From contig NZ_OZ244657.1 of NCBI RefSeq assembly GCF_965218685.1, forward strand, positions 372,001-436,000: DNA of 64,000 bases, given 5' to 3'. The position numbers were made by a program, and so were the translations under genes. The notes beneath the pieces were generated by a model. It ran no database searches, was not told where the DNA came from, and worked only from the letters and a program-made list of their open reading frames with translations. Of the stretch, positions 52,480 through 60,320 are shown piece by piece; the first letter of the stretch is position 1, and each line of letters opens with the position of its first letter. This DNA comes from Thalassobius sp965218685 (lineage in GTDB: Bacteria > Pseudomonadota > Alphaproteobacteria > Rhodobacterales > Rhodobacteraceae).

Positions 52480-53915
52480 CAGTTGTTCCTTCCGTGGAAT
52501 ACGGTGTCCTTATAAGCGCGGTCACCGTTGGAATTGTCCTCGACCCAGATACGCAGGTCAACGCGTTCGCTTTCTGCCGGGGCTGACCCCTTGGGCGCCA
52601 TCACATACACGCGCTGCAGCTTCATCGAGTCCGCAGGCACCGTGACCGACGCATAGGGCGTGCCTTCAAGCATCACATAAAGCGACGGATCGCCCTTGAC
52701 CGAGATCTTGAAGGGCCGCTCCTCGCCATGCTTGTTCCGCAGGCGGACGTCATAGGTGTTGCGGATAGTGCCATCCGACAGCGTCACGAAGGTCGGGTTC
52801 CGTACCGGGGCGACGGTCAGGTCAATCTCGGTCCGCAAGAACAGGGCGACGACCAGCGCGACACCAACCAGCGACCACAATGTGGTATAAAGAATGGTAC
52901 GCGGGCGGAAGACATGCTTCCAGACCGATTTCGGAGCGTTGCCAGCGCGTTCGGCGGCCTCGTCCGTCAGGGCCATATAGTCGATCAGGCCACGCGGTTT
53001 GCCCACCTTATCCATCATCTCGTCACAGGCATCGATGCACAGGGCGCAGGTGATACATTCCAGCTGCTGGCCGTCGCGGATGTCGATCCCCATGGGGCAG
53101 ACGTTCACGCAGGCCATGCAATCGATGCAATCCCCAAGGTTTTCAGCCTCGGCGGATTTGCGGTGCTTGCCGCGCGGCTCGCCGCGCCAGCTGCGATAGC
53201 CCACAACCAACGAGTCTTCGTCCAGCATGGCGGCCTGAATCCGCGGCCAGGGGCAGGCATAGATACAGATCTGTTCACGCGCGAAACCGCCAAAGATAAA
53301 GGTGGTCAGCGTCAGAACCAGAATGGTCGAATAAGCGATCGGGTGTGCGCTCATCGTCACCAGATCAACCAGCAGCGTCGGAGCGTCGGTGAAATAGAAC
53401 ACCCAGGCCCCACCCGTAGACAGGGCGATCAGGAACCACGCCACCCATTTGGTCAGTCGCAGCCGCGCTTTGCGGAAATCCAGTTTTTTCTGGCGGTGCA
53501 GACGCAGACGCGCATTTCTGTCACCTTCGATCCAGCGCTCGACCAAAATAAATAGGTCAGTCCAAACGGTCTGAGGACAAGCATAGCCGCACCAAACACG
53601 CCCTAACGCCGAGGTGAACAGGAAAAGCCCAAGCCCCGCCATCACCAAAAGGCCAGCGATGAAGTAAAACTCGTGCGGCCAGATCTCGATCATGAAAAAG
53701 AAAAAGCGGCGGTTGCCCAGGTCAACTAGAACAGCCTGGTCGGGCAAAGCCGGCCCACGATCCCAGCGCAACCAAGGGGTTAGATAGTAAATACCCAGCG
53801 TAAAGGCCATCAGCCACCACTTGAGATTACGGAATTTCCCGCTGACACGGCGCGGGAAAATCGGTTCGCGGGCGGCATAAAGGCTCGGTGGGGTTTCGGG
53901 TTCGGTTTGCGACAC
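52479..53915 (-). CDS. ccoG: cbb3 oxidase accessory protein CcoG (RdxA/FixG)
   Basis: Membrane iron-sulphur protein of 478 aa involved in copper reduction and oxidase assembly. Several N-terminal transmembrane helices are followed by ferredoxin-type Cys clusters: CGYACPQTVWTD, CIYACPWPRIQ, CIDCMACVNVCP and CITCALCIDACD. A C-terminal Ig-like domain follows. The start is GTG at 53915 with CCGGAG upstream. The FNR box at 53978-53991 sits about 42 bases before a plausible transcript start, 28 bases ahead of the gene. It is the first gene of the operon. Confidence 0.95.
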   Translation of the reverse strand: MSQTEPETPPSLYAAREPIFPRRVSGKFRNLKWWLMAFTLGIYYLTPWLRWDRGPALPDQAVLVDLGNRRFFFFMIEIWPHEFYFIAGLLVMAGLGLFLFTSALGRVWCGYACPQTVWTDLFILVERWIEGDRNARLRLHRQKKLDFRKARLRLTKWVAWFLIALSTGGAWVFYFTDAPTLLVDLVTMSAHPIAYSTILVLTLTTFIFGGFAREQICIYACPWPRIQAAMLDEDSLVVGYRSWRGEPRGKHRKSAEAENLGDCIDCMACVNVCPMGIDIRDGQQLECITCALCIDACDEMMDKVGKPRGLIDYMALTDEAAERAGNAPKSVWKHVFRPRTILYTTLWSLVGVALVVALFLRTEIDLTVAPVRNPTFVTLSDGTIRNTYDVRLRNKHGEERPFKISVKGDPSLYVMLEGTPYASVTVPADSMKLQRVYVMAPKGSAPAESERVDLRIWVEDNSNGDRAYKDTVFHGRNN

Positions 53916-53977
53916 GGAATCACTCCGGTAAATGGCTACTGGTCGCGCTGTTTTCCCAGTCTTGGCACTCAGCGGCT

Positions 53978-53991
53978 TTGACCTGCATCAA
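53978..53991 (-). promoter_or_regulatory. FNR/FnrL box upstream of ccoGHIS
   Basis: TTGAC-CTGC-ATCAA matches the FNR consensus TTGAT-N4-ATCAA with one change per dyad. Centred 69.5 bases upstream of ccoG, it fits activation at -41.5 with a transcript start near 53943. Confidence 0.75.
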
Positions 53992-54173
53992 ATCTGCATC
54001 TTTCACTCACCTATTTCTGAAGATGCCTTGGCCTGTCGTCTAAACCAGAGCGAAAAAGGCAGCTCTGGGGCCTGCTTAAATTTTGACCATCTCAGTTCCC
54101 CCGTGCATAGTTTCCTTGGAGCAGGAGACGCCGGGCAAAACGTCCGGAACAAAAGGCAAAACGGGGGGAATAC

Positions 54174-54866
54174 GTGACCCAATCCGCGGGCAAACTGGCC
54201 CAAGAAACCGAACGAACATCGCTGACTAATTCCGAAGTAACAGCAATCGCTCACCTTTATCGGGGCGAGGTCTATCGCAGCACCATCTGGCGCACCCGAT
54301 TGGACACCACCACAAACTGGGCGGTGGTGACGCTGGGGGTGGCCTTGTCCATCTCGTTTGCCTCGCCCGATGCCTCGCCGCTGCCATTGGTGCTCGTGGG
54401 GGTGCTGATCATCTTTTTCCTGATGCAAGAGGCCCGGCGCTATCGCTATTTCAACGTCTGGCGGGCGCGGGCCCGCTGGATGGAGACCCATTTCTATGCG
54501 CCGATGCTGTATGACGGCGACCTTCATATGGAGGAGAACTGGCAGAAAACCCTGTCCGAGGATTATCTTAAACCCAAGTATCACGTCAGCATGATGACCG
54601 CGATCGGGCGGCGCATCCGTCGGAATTACCTGTGGATCCTGATGATCCAATCCCTGGCTTTTGCGGGCAAGCTGGCGGTGCACCCCACCCCGGTCGAATC
54701 GTTGGATCAAGCGTTTCGCCGCGCCGATGTCGGCCCTTTGCCCGGCGAAGTAATCGTAGTTTTTGGCATTCTGTACATGATCAGTTGGATGGGAATTGCG
54801 CTTTGGAGCGACCAAAACGACAAAAACCGCGCTCGGGGGCGCGGAACTGACAGCTCGATGGGTTGA
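54174..54866 (+). CDS. DUF2270 domain-containing membrane protein
   Basis: A 230-aa protein of unknown function. It has two central transmembrane helices (TTNWAVVTLGVALSISFA and LPLVLVGVLIIFFLMQEA), a cytoplasmic section containing RRYRYFNVWRARARWMETHF, and a further hydrophobic helix near the C-terminus (VIVVFGILYMISWMGIAL). The core matches my memory of DUF2270. The start is GTG at 54174, preceded by GGGGGGAA. It lies between the ccoGHIS and ccoNOQP operons, on the opposite strand to both. Confidence 0.8.
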   Translation: MTQSAGKLAQETERTSLTNSEVTAIAHLYRGEVYRSTIWRTRLDTTTNWAVVTLGVALSISFASPDASPLPLVLVGVLIIFFLMQEARRYRYFNVWRARARWMETHFYAPMLYDGDLHMEENWQKTLSEDYLKPKYHVSMMTAIGRRIRRNYLWILMIQSLAFAGKLAVHPTPVESLDQAFRRADVGPLPGEVIVVFGILYMISWMGIALWSDQNDKNRARGRGTDSSMG

Positions 54867-54893
54867 TTTTTGGGATCGGTGCCTAAATTAATT

Positions 54894-54972
54894 GGCACCG
54901 GCCTTCCAGGAAACGCGCGAACAGGACGGAAGGGCCGGTGCCGAACCCAGGGACGCGGGAAACGCCCCTGGG
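54894..54972. terminator. Double hairpin between DUF2270 gene and ccoP
   Basis: GGCACCGGCCTTCC (54894-54907) pairs with GGAAGGGCCGGTGCC (54928-54942) apart from one bulged base. CCCAGGG and CCCTGGG (54946-54972) form a second stem just inside. Together they separate the convergent DUF2270 and ccoNOQP transcripts. T-runs are short, so termination efficiency is uncertain. Confidence 0.65.
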
Positions 54973-54987
54973 TATTCTTTTGCGAGG

Positions 54988-55860
54988 TTACTCGCCGCCG
55001 CCCAACTGGTGGACGTAAGCGGAAACCGCGCGGATCTGAGCTTCGGTCAGACGGGTGTTCCAGTTGGGCATCACGCCATAGCGCGAGTTCACAACAGTCT
55101 CTTTGATGGCGTCATAGTCGCCGCCATACAGCCAGATCGCATCCGTCAGGTTCGGTGCACCTTGACCGCGGTCACCGGTACCATCCTCTGCGTGACACGA
55201 GGAACATTCGTCCGCGAACACGGTGGCGCCAGCTGCAACCAGCGAAGCATCCATTGGCTCACCCGACAGCGACATGACGTAGTTCACGACCTGGTCGATC
55301 TGTTCGGGCTCCAGCAACTCGTCTGCACCGAAGGCAGGCATTGCCGACAGGCGGGCCTCTTCTTCGGGGTCATCCTCATTGCGGATACCATGGGTGACGG
55401 TGAAGTGGATGTCCTCGATGGAACCACCCCACAGCCAATCATCGTCCAGCAGGTTGGGATAGCCCTTGGCACCAGCTGCACCAGAACCGTGGCACTGAGC
55501 GCACCAGGTCTTGAACACGGCGGAACCGGCGGAAACGGCATAACCGTTCAGCTCGGCATCATCCGCAATCGAGGCCAGCTCGACCGATGCCAGGCGTTCG
55601 TTGATCGGGCCCAGTTTGGCTTCGTTGGCAGCAATCTCAGCCGCAACGTTACCGCGGGTCGACCAGCCCAGAACACCCGCAGTTGCGCTGCTGATGCCCG
55701 GCCATGCCGGATAAGCGATGGTGTAGATCACGCCCCAGAAGATACAGGCGTAGAAGGTCCACAGCCACCAGCGCGGCAGGGGGGTATTGAGCTCTTCAAT
55801 GCCGTCCCATTCGTGGCCCGTCGTGCCCACATCTTTGTTTTCAGTTGGTTTCTTAGCCAT
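54988..55860 (-). CDS. ccoP: cbb3-type cytochrome c oxidase subunit III (CcoP)
   Basis: Dihaem cytochrome c subunit of 290 aa that passes electrons to CcoO. The N-terminal transmembrane helix (WWLWTFYACIFWGVIYTIAY) is followed by two c-type haem sites, CAQCH and CSSCH, each with a later Met ligand region (AMPAFG and VMPNWN). It is the last gene of ccoNOQP and starts 3 bases after ccoQ. GGAGGCGTGAG precedes the ATG. Confidence 0.97.
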   Translation of the reverse strand: MAKKPTENKDVGTTGHEWDGIEELNTPLPRWWLWTFYACIFWGVIYTIAYPAWPGISSATAGVLGWSTRGNVAAEIAANEAKLGPINERLASVELASIADDAELNGYAVSAGSAVFKTWCAQCHGSGAAGAKGYPNLLDDDWLWGGSIEDIHFTVTHGIRNEDDPEEEARLSAMPAFGADELLEPEQIDQVVNYVMSLSGEPMDASLVAAGATVFADECSSCHAEDGTGDRGQGAPNLTDAIWLYGGDYDAIKETVVNSRYGVMPNWNTRLTEAQIRAVSAYVHQLGGGE

Positions 55861-55863
55861 GTC

Positions 55864-56055
55864 TCACGCCTCCTTGGCGTCACCGCCGCTAGCGGCGGGT
55901 TTGTCTTCGTGCCGGAAGGGGATGTCGGCGACGTCGCTGTAGACCTTCGAGGAACCGGGACGGAAGGCGAAGACCACCACCCCGATAAAGAAGGCAAACA
56001 GGGCCATCAGCATCCAGCTGTCCGCGAACTCACGCAGGAAAGAATAGGTTTCCAT
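55864..56055 (-). CDS. ccoQ: cbb3-type oxidase subunit IV (CcoQ)
   Basis: Small membrane subunit of 63 aa thought to stabilise the complex against oxygen. It has one transmembrane helix (SWMLMALFAFFIGVVVFAF) followed by FRPGSSKVYSDVADIPF. AGGAGGGACC lies upstream of the ATG. It sits between ccoO and ccoP as usual. Confidence 0.94.
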   Translation of the reverse strand: METYSFLREFADSWMLMALFAFFIGVVVFAFRPGSSKVYSDVADIPFRHEDKPAASGGDAKEA

Positions 56056-56069
56056 ATTTGGTCCCTCCT

Positions 56070-56798
56070 TTACCGGCTTGCGTCCGGGGTGAAGGTCGAG
56101 AAATCAACCAACGTGCCCAGCATCTGAAGATAGGCGACCAGAGCGTCAGCTTCGGAGATTCCGGGCTGACCGTCGAAGTTGCGCACTTGTACGTCTTCGC
56201 CATAGCGCTCCAGCAGGCCATCGTAATCGCTGTCCGGGTCAGCCTGAGCGGTAAAGTCCGCCTGGGCACTGGCCAGCATTTCCTCGGAGTAAGGCACCCC
56301 AACGAACGAGTTCACCTTCATGCTGTCGGCGATGTACTTGCCGTCGATCATGCGGTTCTCCAGGAAGCCGTATTTCGGCATCACGGATTCAGGCACAACC
56401 GATTGCGGGTCACGCAGGTGGTCGACGTGCCACTCGTCCGAGTAGCGGCCGCCCACACGGGCCAGATCAGGACCGGTCCGTTTCGAACCCCATTGGAAGG
56501 GGTGGTCATACTGCGATTCAGCCGCCAGCGAGTAGTGGCCATAGCGTTCAACCTCGTCCCGCATCGGGCGGATCATCTGGCTGTGGCAGACATAGCACCC
56601 TTCGCGGATGTAAATGTCACGACCAGCCAGCTCCAGCGGGGTGTAGGGGCGCATGCCCTCTACGTCCTCGATGGTGTTTTCCAGCCAGAACAGCGGAGCG
56701 ATTTGCACGATGCCGCCGATAGTGACCACAAGGAAGGCAAAGATCGTCAGAAGCGTTACGTTCTTCTCGAGGATCGCGTGTTTATCAAGAATTGCCAT
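56070..56798 (-). CDS. ccoO: cbb3-type cytochrome c oxidase subunit II (CcoO)
   Basis: Membrane-anchored monohaem cytochrome c of 242 aa. An N-terminal helix (LLTIFAFLVVTIGGIVQIAP) is followed by the haem-binding CYVCHSQM and conserved GPDLARVGGRYSDEWH. It lies 16 bases after ccoN. AAGGGACC lies upstream of the start. No missing ligand is apparent. Confidence 0.97.
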   Translation of the reverse strand: MAILDKHAILEKNVTLLTIFAFLVVTIGGIVQIAPLFWLENTIEDVEGMRPYTPLELAGRDIYIREGCYVCHSQMIRPMRDEVERYGHYSLAAESQYDHPFQWGSKRTGPDLARVGGRYSDEWHVDHLRDPQSVVPESVMPKYGFLENRMIDGKYIADSMKVNSFVGVPYSEEMLASAQADFTAQADPDSDYDGLLERYGEDVQVRNFDGQPGISEADALVAYLQMLGTLVDFSTFTPDASR

Positions 56799-56814
56799 TG
56801 TCTATGGTCCCTTC

Positions 56815-58416
56815 TTATTCTGCCGGGACAGCAGAGTTATCAGCTGCAACAGCCGGGCTCCGCTTGATGGTCATGAACAGGTTGTAGCACATGATGATCG
56901 CACCCAGCAGGAACATGATCCCACCAGCGCCACGCACCACATACATCGGCAGTTTCGCAGCAACGGTGTCAGCGAACGAGTTCACCAAGAAGCCGTTTGC
57001 ATCCACTTCGCGCCACATCAGACCTTCCATGATGCCGGTCACCCACATGGATGCCGCATAAAGGATGATGCCGATGGTCGCGAGCCAGAAGTGCCAGGAA
57101 ACCAGGCTCAGGCTGTACAGGCGTTCCTTGTTCCACAGTTTGGGAACCAGGAAGTACAGAGCACCAAAGGTGATCATGCCGTTCCAACCCAGCGCACCCG
57201 AGTGCACGTGACCGATGGTCCAGTCAGTGTAGTGGCTCAGCGAGTTCACAGCGCGGATCGACATCATCGGACCTTCAAAGGTCGACATGCCGTAGAAGCC
57301 GATCGAGATAACCATCATACGGATGATCGGATCGGTGCGCAGCTTGTCCCAAGCGCCAGACAGGGTCATCAGGCCGTTGATCATGCCACCCCAGCTGGGC
57401 ATCCACAGCACAACCGAGAACACCATGCCCAGGGTCGAAGCCCAGTCAGGCAGCGCGGTGTAGTGCAGGTGGTGCGGACCAGCCCAGATATAGATGAAGA
57501 TCAGTGCCCAGAAGTGGATGATCGACAGTTTGTACGAGTAAACCGGACGTTCAGCCTGCTTCGGCACGAAGTAATACATCATACCCAGGAAGCCAGCGGT
57601 CAGGAAGAAGCCCACGGCGTTGTGGCCGTACCACCACTGGGTCATGGCGTCTTGGACACCTGCAAAGACCTGGATGGATTTCGAACCGAAGATCGAAACC
57701 GGGATCGACAGGTTGTTCACCACGTGCAGCATGGCCACGGTGATGATGAACGACAGGAAGAACCAGTTTGCCACGTAGATGTGCGGCTCTTTCCGTTTGA
57801 CGATGGTGCCGACAAACACGGCCAGATAGCTCACCCAAACAATGGTCAACCAAATGTCCACATACCACTCAGGCTCGGCGTATTCTTTCGACTGGGTTGC
57901 ACCCAGGATGTACCCGGTTGCGGCCAGAACGATGAACAGGTTGTAGCCCCAGAACACGAACCAGGCCAGGTTACCGCCCCAAAGGCGTGCAGCGCTGGTC
58001 CGCTGAACCACGTAGAACGAGGTCGCGATCAATGCGTTGCCGCCAAAGGCGAAAATAACCGCCGAGGTGTGCAGTGGGCGAAGTTTGCCAAAGTTCAGAT
58101 ACCCTTGGGCCCAATCGAAATTGAGCACGGGGAATGCCAATTGAAATGCGATGAATGTCCCCGCCAGGAAGCCAACGACCCCCCACAAGGCAGTTGCGAT
58201 GACGCCGTAGCGGACGACACCGTCGAGATATTCGTTTTGTGGTGCGGGTTTGGCGTCCTCGCCAGTATTCCGCAGAACATACAGGAACGTGACACCGGCG
58301 GCCAAAGCCACGGTTATCGCGTTCACCAAGTATGCCACGTCACGCGCATAATTGGCCGCGATCAGCGCCAAGAGCGTGATCAGACCAAGCGCGATCAGCT
58401 TGATGTAATTTACCAT
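56815..58416 (-). CDS. ccoN: cbb3-type cytochrome c oxidase subunit I (CcoN)
   Basis: Catalytic haem-copper oxidase subunit of 533 aa with about twelve transmembrane helices. Conserved His-bearing segments include LRPLHTSAVIFAFGGN (low-spin haem ligand), WWYGHNAVGFFLT with the CuB/Tyr helix, and IWAGPHHLHYTALPDW followed by IGHVHSGALGWNG. It reduces oxygen to water with high affinity under micro-oxic conditions. GAAGGGACG precedes the ATG. The FNR box at 58510-58523 lies about 100 bases upstream, fitting FnrL activation. First gene of ccoNOQP. Confidence 0.98.
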   Translation of the reverse strand: MVNYIKLIALGLITLLALIAANYARDVAYLVNAITVALAAGVTFLYVLRNTGEDAKPAPQNEYLDGVVRYGVIATALWGVVGFLAGTFIAFQLAFPVLNFDWAQGYLNFGKLRPLHTSAVIFAFGGNALIATSFYVVQRTSAARLWGGNLAWFVFWGYNLFIVLAATGYILGATQSKEYAEPEWYVDIWLTIVWVSYLAVFVGTIVKRKEPHIYVANWFFLSFIITVAMLHVVNNLSIPVSIFGSKSIQVFAGVQDAMTQWWYGHNAVGFFLTAGFLGMMYYFVPKQAERPVYSYKLSIIHFWALIFIYIWAGPHHLHYTALPDWASTLGMVFSVVLWMPSWGGMINGLMTLSGAWDKLRTDPIIRMMVISIGFYGMSTFEGPMMSIRAVNSLSHYTDWTIGHVHSGALGWNGMITFGALYFLVPKLWNKERLYSLSLVSWHFWLATIGIILYAASMWVTGIMEGLMWREVDANGFLVNSFADTVAAKLPMYVVRGAGGIMFLLGAIIMCYNLFMTIKRSPAVAADNSAVPAE

Positions 58417-58509
58417 TTTGCGTCCCTTCGTCTCTGACCTGCACGATTCGTGTGCCGCGCAGGCGGTTCCAGACTGGGCGTTTAATGCGGTTCGGGGCCC
58501 GGTCTTGCC

Positions 58510-58523
58510 TTGATCTGTGTCAA
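58510..58523 (-). promoter_or_regulatory. FNR/FnrL box for ccoNOQP
   Basis: TTGAT-CTGT-GTCAA differs from the consensus at one position. Centred at 58516.5, it suits activation of ccoN with a transcript start near 58475. Confidence 0.8.
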
Positions 58524-58541
58524 AACTCAGCCGTGCATTCC

Positions 58542-58555
58542 TTGACCCGTGTCAA
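58542..58555 (+). promoter_or_regulatory. FNR/FnrL box for the universal stress protein gene
   Basis: TTGAC-CCGT-GTCAA is a perfect dyad. Centred at 58548.5, it suits a transcript start near 58590, 28 bases before the uspA-type ATG. It lies 32 bp from the ccoN box. Confidence 0.75.
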
Positions 58556-58617
58556 AGTGCGTCCGAATAGCGCGCTTTAGGCTCTGATCTCAGAGGGCAA
58601 ACGGATTGGAGTGACCC

Positions 58618-59457
58618 ATGGCCTATAAAAGTCTTTTCACGGTGCTGACGAATTCCGCTTTCGTTGCACCTGTTTTGGAACAAGCCACCGCGCTGGCCGC
58701 GGCGCATGATGCGCATCTGGACGTGCTTTGCATGGGGGTCGATCGGACCCAGACCGGATACTACTACGCTGGCGCTAGTGCGATGGTTTTGCAGGAAACA
58801 ATCTCGCGTGCGCAGGAGGATGCCCAGGAAATCGAGGACGCGGCCAAGGCTTTCTTGTCGAAAACCGAAATTCGCTGGGGAACCGAACAGAGCGTCGCCC
58901 AGATGGCGGATCTCAGCCGTATCGTCGCGGCCCATGCGCGATTCTCTGACTTGGTGGTGCTGCCGCAGCCATACGGAGAAGACCACAGCGCCGAAATGGA
59001 GCCCGTGATCGAAGCCGCCCTGTTTGACGGCAAGGTGCCGGTGCTGATGCTGCCTGACGGTAAGCCTCCGATGACACAGGCCAAGACGATCTCGATCGCG
59101 TGGAACGAAAGCAACGAGTCCCTGATGGCCGTACGCGCTGCGCTGCCTTATCTGCAGGCAGCCGAATCCGTGCATGTGGTGGTCATCGACCCGCCGACCC
59201 ACGGCCCCACCCGCTCGGATCCCGGTGGGCTGTTGTCGCAATACCTGGCCCGCCAGGGTGTGCGCGCCGAAATCGATGTGCTGGCCAAAACCATGCCCCG
59301 CGTATCGGATGTGCTATTGCGCCACGCCGCGGATACCAAGACCGATCTGGTGGTGATGGGCGCCTATGGCCACTCGCGCTTTCGCGAGGCAATCCTTGGC
59401 GGCGCGACACGGTACATGCTGGAGCAGACCGAACTACCGGTGCTGATGGCCCACTAA
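58618..59457 (+). CDS. Universal stress protein (UspA family)
   Basis: A 279-aa cytosolic protein with two Usp-like halves. The second half ends with VVMGAYGHSRFREAILGGAT and LPVLMAH, the ATP-binding G-2x-G-9x-G-type signature of UspA. The first half is more diverged. Its FNR box and divergence from ccoN suggest induction at low oxygen, as found for other Usp genes in anaerobic regulons. GGAGTG lies upstream of the ATG. A good terminator follows. Confidence 0.9.
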   Translation: MAYKSLFTVLTNSAFVAPVLEQATALAAAHDAHLDVLCMGVDRTQTGYYYAGASAMVLQETISRAQEDAQEIEDAAKAFLSKTEIRWGTEQSVAQMADLSRIVAAHARFSDLVVLPQPYGEDHSAEMEPVIEAALFDGKVPVLMLPDGKPPMTQAKTISIAWNESNESLMAVRAALPYLQAAESVHVVVIDPPTHGPTRSDPGGLLSQYLARQGVRAEIDVLAKTMPRVSDVLLRHAADTKTDLVVMGAYGHSRFREAILGGATRYMLEQTELPVLMAH

Positions 59458-59462
59458 TAAAG

Positions 59463-59488
59463 AAGGGAGGCTGCAAGGCCTCCCTTTT
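59463..59488 (+). terminator. Bidirectional terminator, uspA-type gene and fnrL
   Basis: AAGGGAGGC (59463-59471), TGCAAG, GCCTCCCTT (59478-59486) forms a 9-bp stem followed by TT. It sits between the two convergent genes. Confidence 0.85.
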
Positions 59489-59514
59489 CTCTTAGGCGAA
59501 TTCTCTTAGGCGAA
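59487..59514. repeat. 14-bp perfect tandem duplication at the fnrL 3' end
   Basis: TTCTCTTAGGCGAA occurs twice in a row (59487-59500 and 59501-59514). The second copy contains the fnrL stop codon (TAA on the minus strand, 59506-59508) and its last codons. The first copy repeats the stop just outside the gene. The protein is not altered by the duplication. Confidence 0.9.
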
Positions 59515-60252
59515 CATGCCGCCGTCGCTGTCGTCGCCGGCCTCTTCCATGAGGCGGCCCAGATCAGGGATGGTGACGTGGCGCTTGCCTTCCAGCGTGA
59601 TGATCCCATCCCGTTTCAACGCCGAGATCTGGCGGCTGACTGTTTCCAGCGTCAGCCCCAGGTAGTCGGCCATCGCCTCGCGGGTCAGCGGAAGATCGAA
59701 CACCACCGGCCCCTGCGTCGCACGCAAGTTCAACGACGCATCGCGACGCGCGATGATCGACAGCAGTGATGCGATTTTCTCGCGCGCGGTTTTCCGGCCC
59801 AAGACCAGCATCCATTCGCGTGCCGCATCCAGCTCGTCCAAGGTCATTTCCAGCAAACGCTGAGCGATATGGGGCGTGCGCTCCATCATCTGTTCAAATG
59901 GTTTCTTGCGGAAGCAGCACATCACCAGGTCAGTGGTCGCGACCACGTCATAGGCTGCGCCGTCACGCCCGGGGCGACCGACGAAATCGCTGGGCAGCAG
60001 CAAGCCGACCATCTGAGTGCGCCCGTCTTCCATCGTCTGGGTCAGCGTGGCGATACCCGATACGACCGACCCAACAAAATCCATCTTGTCACCCGACCAG
60101 ATCACGGTCTGGCCGGCCTCGAAGTTGCGGTAGTATTTGATCTCTTCCAGTTGCTCCAGCTCATCACCATCACAACGTGCGCATACAGCTTTATGACGAA
60201 TCGGACATTCATCACAGTGATGGTTGCGGGCAAGGGTGTCGTCCTGCAGCAT
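59506..60252 (-). CDS. fnrL: Crp/Fnr-family oxygen-sensing regulator FnrL
   Basis: A 248-aa cytosolic regulator that carries an oxygen-labile 4Fe-4S cluster and activates micro-oxic and anaerobic genes. The N-terminal cysteines are in CDECPIRHKAVCARC and another lies in LVMCCFRKK. A cyclic-nucleotide-binding-like beta barrel and the C-terminal HTH (LTREAMADYLGLTLETVSRQ) follow. The recognition helix has the E-x2-S-R of FNR, which recognises TTGAT. The ATG at 60252 is preferred to the open extension (60306) because family members begin near MLQDDT. The box at 60271-60284 would then lie upstream of it. Confidence 0.94.
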   Translation of the reverse strand: MLQDDTLARNHHCDECPIRHKAVCARCDGDELEQLEEIKYYRNFEAGQTVIWSGDKMDFVGSVVSGIATLTQTMEDGRTQMVGLLLPSDFVGRPGRDGAAYDVVATTDLVMCCFRKKPFEQMMERTPHIAQRLLEMTLDELDAAREWMLVLGRKTAREKIASLLSIIARRDASLNLRATQGPVVFDLPLTREAMADYLGLTLETVSRQISALKRDGIITLEGKRHVTIPDLGRLMEEAGDDSDGGMFA

Positions 60253-60270
60253 TTTGGAACCGTTTCGCGC

Positions 60271-60284
60271 TTGATCTGGGTCAA
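60271..60284 (+). promoter_or_regulatory. FNR/FnrL box in the fnrL-hemN gap
   Basis: TTGAT-CTGG-GTCAA, one change from consensus. Centred at 60277.5, the -41.5 rule gives a hemN transcript start near 60319, 2 bases before the ATG at 60321, implying a leaderless or nearly leaderless mRNA. It could also mediate fnrL autoregulation. Confidence 0.75.
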
Positions 60285-60320
60285 AGTTGACCCTTCCTGT
60301 TTCCACTAGAGGCTAGGCTT

